Assembly: GCA_001829505.1 (NCBI GenBank)
Contig: MIBK01000235.1
Location: forward strand, 4,973 to 20,007
DNA from: Spirochaetes bacterium RBG_16_67_19
GTDB lineage: Bacteria; Spirochaetota; Spirochaetia; SZUA-6; DRHE01
DNA: 15,035 nt
Direction of reading: 5' to 3'
The position numbers and the translations under genes are program-made. The notes beneath the pieces are model-generated. The model saw only the letters and a list, made by a program, of their open reading frames with translations. It was not told the DNA's origin and searched no databases. This document shows, piece after piece, positions 12,887 to 15,035 of the stretch. Within the stretch, counting starts at the first letter, position 1. Each line of letters starts with the position of its first letter.

Positions 12887-14278
12887 GTGAGGCTCAAGGC
12901 CAAGCTCTACAGTATCCTCGCTGCGGTGATTGCCGGCAGTGCCATCGTGAGCCTGGTAGCGATTTGGATATCGGCGGAACGCCAGGTTCGGCGCTTCATC
13001 TACTCGGGTGACATTTCCCAGGCCACCGCTGTCGCTGAAATCCTCTCGGATTGGTATCGGGAGCGGAACTCCTGGAGCCGGGTGGAGGTCGAGCTGGAGC
13101 GCCTTAATTCAGGGTATTGGCCAATGATGCAGGGACACATGGGGCCGAGGTGGGAGCCCCGCATCCTGCTGGCGGGTCCTGACGGACGGGTGCTCGCCGA
13201 TACGGCAGAACGGAGCGTCGGCGAGACCCATCCGCTGGCGCATGTGCGGCGAGGGGCGGTCGTTAGTGAAAGCGGCCAGCCGGTCGGCTACGTTTTGGTC
13301 GACACAATGATAGAACCCGCCCTCAATCCCGTGGACCTTCGCTTCCTGCGCTCGGTGATCGTTTCCGTGGTGGCCTCCAACTTGCTGGCAGCCGGGCTGG
13401 CCTTTGCTGCCGGGGGACTTTTTCTCTCGCGGATAGTAGCCCGTGTGGACATTCTTGCCGGAGCCGCAGCTTCCGTTGCGGCCGGGGATTTCGCGATTCG
13501 GATCCCACCTCGCGGTGCCGATGAGATCGCCGCTCTCGGTGGGTCCTTCAACACGATGGCTGCCGCGCTGAAGCGATTGGAGGAGGCACGCCGACAGATT
13601 ATTGCCGATGCAGCGCACGAGCTGCGCACTCCCATCACCCTGATTCGCGGAGCCGTGGAGGCAATGCTGGATGGGATCTATCCGCTGGACCGAGAAGGAC
13701 TGGAAGGTATCCAGGAGGAGACCATTCAACTCACCCGCCTGGTTGAGGACCTGCAAGAGCTGGCTCTTATCGAAAGCGGCCGCCTGGTCCTAGAGCGAAC
13801 GCCGCTGCAGGTGGAAGAGCTGGCCCGTTCCGTGATCGATTCTTTCCAGCCGCAAGCCCGGCAGGCGGATGTGGAGCTCACCCTCCAAGAAGATGCTGGA
13901 ATTCCGCCCATCCAAGCGGATGCGAAGCGAATTCGACAGGTACTGTCGAATTTGCTCTCCAACGCCGTGCGGCACACGCCCGCCGGGGGACGGATACTGG
14001 CTTCGGTCCGGTTCGAGCCGCTGGAAGGCCGGCTGGTGGTGAGCGTGGAGGACTCGGGAACAGGAATACCGCCCGAGGAGCGGGAACGGATTTTTGAAAG
14101 ATTCTATCGTATTGATCGCTCGCGGGAGCGTTCGCGAGGAGGAAGAGGTCTTGGGCTCTCGATTGTCCGAGAGATCGTCCGAGCGCACGGGGGCCTGATT
14201 TCGGCAGGTGAATCGCCCCTCGGAGGTGCATCCTTCAACATCTACCTCCCACGGGGCAGCACGCCGAAAGCGGAATAA
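12887..14278 (+). CDS. Sensor histidine kinase of the metal-region two-component system
   Basis: GTG 12887 begins five bases after the regulator stop, with GAGGG nearby; the protein has 463 residues. Domains in order: transmembrane helix about 7-28, extracytoplasmic sensor about 29-148, second transmembrane helix about 149-175, HAMP (about 176-228), HisKA with H244 in DAAHELRTPITLIRG, and HATPase with N359 in NLLSNAVRHTP, the G1 box VEDSGTGIP, ERFYR and the G2 box GGRGLGLSIVREI. All catalytic motifs are intact. The sensor domain carries M80-M-Q-G-H84-M85, a compact Met/His cluster suited to Cu(I)/Ag(I), like metal-responsive CusS-type sensors in principle though not clearly homologous. It should phosphorylate the upstream regulator. 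The gene is followed by about 165 bp of non-coding DNA before the MerR promoter. Confidence 0.94.
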   Translation: MRLKAKLYSILAAVIAGSAIVSLVAIWISAERQVRRFIYSGDISQATAVAEILSDWYRERNSWSRVEVELERLNSGYWPMMQGHMGPRWEPRILLAGPDGRVLADTAERSVGETHPLAHVRRGAVVSESGQPVGYVLVDTMIEPALNPVDLRFLRSVIVSVVASNLLAAGLAFAAGGLFLSRIVARVDILAGAAASVAAGDFAIRIPPRGADEIAALGGSFNTMAAALKRLEEARRQIIADAAHELRTPITLIRGAVEAMLDGIYPLDREGLEGIQEETIQLTRLVEDLQELALIESGRLVLERTPLQVEELARSVIDSFQPQARQADVELTLQEDAGIPPIQADAKRIRQVLSNLLSNAVRHTPAGGRILASVRFEPLEGRLVVSVEDSGTGIPPEERERIFERFYRIDRSRERSRGGRGLGLSIVREIVRAHGGLISAGESPLGGASFNIYLPRGSTPKAE

Positions 14279-14444
14279 CTTCCAAGTAGCACCAAAGCTC
14301 GCAGGTGTCTTCCTCTCCGTTTTGAGTCACCTATTATGAGCAGTGAAATCCACCCTATATCGCTGAAGGACCGCCACCTGCAGTTTTGCCGAAGCGCGAA
14401 TTCCGGACCCTCGAAGAAAATGCCAGATTGTGCTCTTCTGACGC

Positions 14445-14475
14445 TTGACCCCGTACCATGGCACAGGGTTTATCT
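14445..14475 (+). promoter_or_regulatory. MerR-type promoter/operator with 19-bp spacer
   Basis: A consensus-like -35 TTGACC (14445-14450) and -10 TTATCT (14470-14475) are separated by 19 bp rather than 17. The spacer region holds a dyad from 14448 to 14469, centred on CCATGG, with 9 of 11 pairs matching (arms ACCCCGTACCA and TGGCACAGGGT). An over-long spacer with a dyad between the boxes is the hallmark of promoters untwisted by MerR-family activators, and ACCCCGTAC resembles the CCGTAC half-site of mercury promoters. It lies 17 bp before the MerR-like ATG, so this regulator controls its own gene and what follows. Confidence 0.75.
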
Positions 14476-14492
14476 TTTCCCGGGAGGACGAG

Positions 14493-14945
14493 ATGAGCGA
14501 TCTGACAAGCGGGCAACTGGCGGAAGGTGCCGGAGTAGGCATTGAAACGATCCGCTACTACGAACGGAAGGGGCTCTTGCCTCCACCCGCCCGAAGCCGC
14601 TCGGGGTACCGCCGCTTTCCGGCCGAGTCGGTGGATCGACTCAGGTCCATTCGCCAGGCGCAACATCTTGGATTCTCTCTGAAAGAGATCCAGTAGCTGC
14701 TGTCCCTTCGGATCGATCCAAAGGCGAGTTGTTCAGAGGTCCGCCAGCGGGCGCAAGCGAAGATCGATGAGATCGAGCAACGGCTTCGAGGCTTGCAAAG
14801 GATCAGGGAGGTTCTCTGGAGGCTGATCGAGGCCTGTGGGGGTCGAGGACCGACCGCTGCCTGTCCGATTCTGGAGGCCCTGGAGGCGTCGGAAAACGAC
14901 GATCGGGTGGACAAGAGAAAAAAGAAATCCAGGAAGGTTCGAAAG
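14493..14945 (+). pseudogene. merR: MerR-like mercury regulator split by an in-frame amber codon
   Basis: ATG 14493 follows GGGAGG by a good distance. The product reads MSDLTSGQLAEGAGVGIETI then RYYERKGLLPPPARSRSGYRR and SVDRLRSIRQAQHLGFSLKEIQ, a standard MerR winged helix-turn-helix. TAG at 14694-14696 then ends it at 67 residues. The same frame continues as LLSLRID and a long coiled-coil helix IDEIEQRLRGLQRIREVLWR, exactly as in MerR. Counting the amber as codon 68, cysteines fall at 80, 115 and 124, with spacings of 35 and 9. Those are the spacings of the Hg(II)-binding Cys82, Cys117 and Cys126 of Tn501/Tn21 MerR. The lost residue was probably Glu (GAG to TAG). As it stands, only a DNA-binding stump would be made. 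No stop follows the normal MerR end, so the frame runs into the next gene through a Lys-rich linker. Confidence 0.82.
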
Positions 14946-15035
14946 ATGAACCGTAAACGCAAGGTTGAGGTATTCACTGCCGGATGCCCGGCTTGTGAAA
15001 AGACTGTCGGGCTGGTCCAGCGTCTGGCCTGTCCT
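14946..15035 (+). CDS. Thioredoxin/glutaredoxin-like protein, N-terminal fragment (3' end outside window)
   Basis: ATG 14946 is preceded by AGGAAGG (14931-14937) eight bases upstream, so an independent start is plausible. The visible 30 residues read MNRKRKVEVFTAGCPACEKT then VGLVQRLACP. A basic start, a beta strand (KVEVFTA), the redox motif C-P-A-C at residues 14-17 and a following helix are the beginning of a thioredoxin fold of the small glutaredoxin-like kind. A further Cys at residue 29 (LACP) recalls family members with a second Cys pair. It lies in frame with the MerR-like coding sequence without any stop between, so a MerR-thioredoxin fusion is the alternative reading. Its likely role is thiol-based handling or reduction linked to mercury or other soft metals; that is inferred from context. 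Confidence 0.65.
   Translation, partial: MNRKRKVEVFTAGCPACEKTVGLVQRLACP

Noticed and set aside
14694..14696. TAG recoding (amber read as an amino acid) to explain the interrupted MerR
   Set aside because: TAG is the natural stop of several intact genes here (FGGY kinase, M29 peptidase, barrel protein, response regulator), so genome-wide reassignment is unlikely; a point mutation or sequencing error is simpler.
1..15035. Search for CRISPR arrays, tRNA/rRNA genes, insertion sequences and long direct repeats
   Set aside because: No regularly spaced repeats, no tRNA T-loop pattern in the intergenic gaps, and no transposase-like or integrase-like translation were found by reading.

Overview
The window looks like a piece of a high-G+C bacterial chromosome in two parts. 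The left part (1-5920) is strongly G+C-rich and holds intact, tightly packed, ordinary-looking genes. The right part (about 6000-15035) is visibly less G+C-rich, carries several broken genes, and from about 7986 onward is almost entirely about copper, mercury and other thiophilic metals. The taxon is uncertain. A small outer-membrane barrel resembling the spirochaete BAPKO_0422/DUF3996 family, together with a membrane-anchored LuxR-type regulator, hints at Spirochaetota or a similar Gram-negative lineage, but this is only a hint.

Layout. 2-253: C-terminus of a VirJ-like serine hydrolase. 250-1161: seven-helix membrane protein with a C-terminal LuxR HTH. 1158-1649 (minus): small secreted beta-barrel protein whose stop codon overlaps that of the LuxR gene. 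1726-2517: inositol-monophosphatase family enzyme. 5920-2525 (minus): a compact three-gene unit in transcription order BtpA/SgcQ-family TIM-barrel protein, M29 metallo-aminopeptidase, FGGY carbohydrate kinase. 7208-6000 (minus): a broken MFS transporter. 7335-7979: relics, namely a PduO-type cobalamin adenosyltransferase fragment and a membrane-protein fragment.

Metal region. On the minus strand a secreted multicopper oxidase (10008-8419) is followed in the same direction by three mini-genes: a 31-residue peptide, a 45-residue Cys protein and a 48-residue YHS protein. The first two overlap by ATGA, and the third has an extended Shine-Dalgarno. On the plus strand come a CcdA-type membrane protein lacking its N-terminal half (10228-10797), a secreted Met/Gly-rich PepSY-like protein (11098-11817) behind an 11-bp perfect inverted repeat, a SHOCT protein (11839-12081), a terminator-like hairpin, an OmpR-type response regulator (12195-12881) and its histidine kinase (12887-14278), which has a Met/His cluster in its extracytoplasmic part. 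At the right end a textbook MerR-type promoter with a 19-bp spacer drives a MerR-like gene. This gene keeps the spacing of the mercury-binding Cys triad but is cut by an in-frame amber codon. Its frame then runs on without a stop into the start of a thioredoxin/glutaredoxin-like protein that leaves the window.

How it fits together (inference): the two-component system probably senses periplasmic copper and controls the Met-rich secreted protein and/or the oxidase operon. The oxidase would detoxify Cu(I), and the small YHS/Cys proteins would bind metal in the cytoplasm. The MerR/thioredoxin-like pair looks like the start of a separate mercury module. The relics between 6000 and 7979, and the truncated ccdA, suggest the metal region was assembled or rearranged by recombination. 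I saw no transposase, tRNA, rRNA or CRISPR array.
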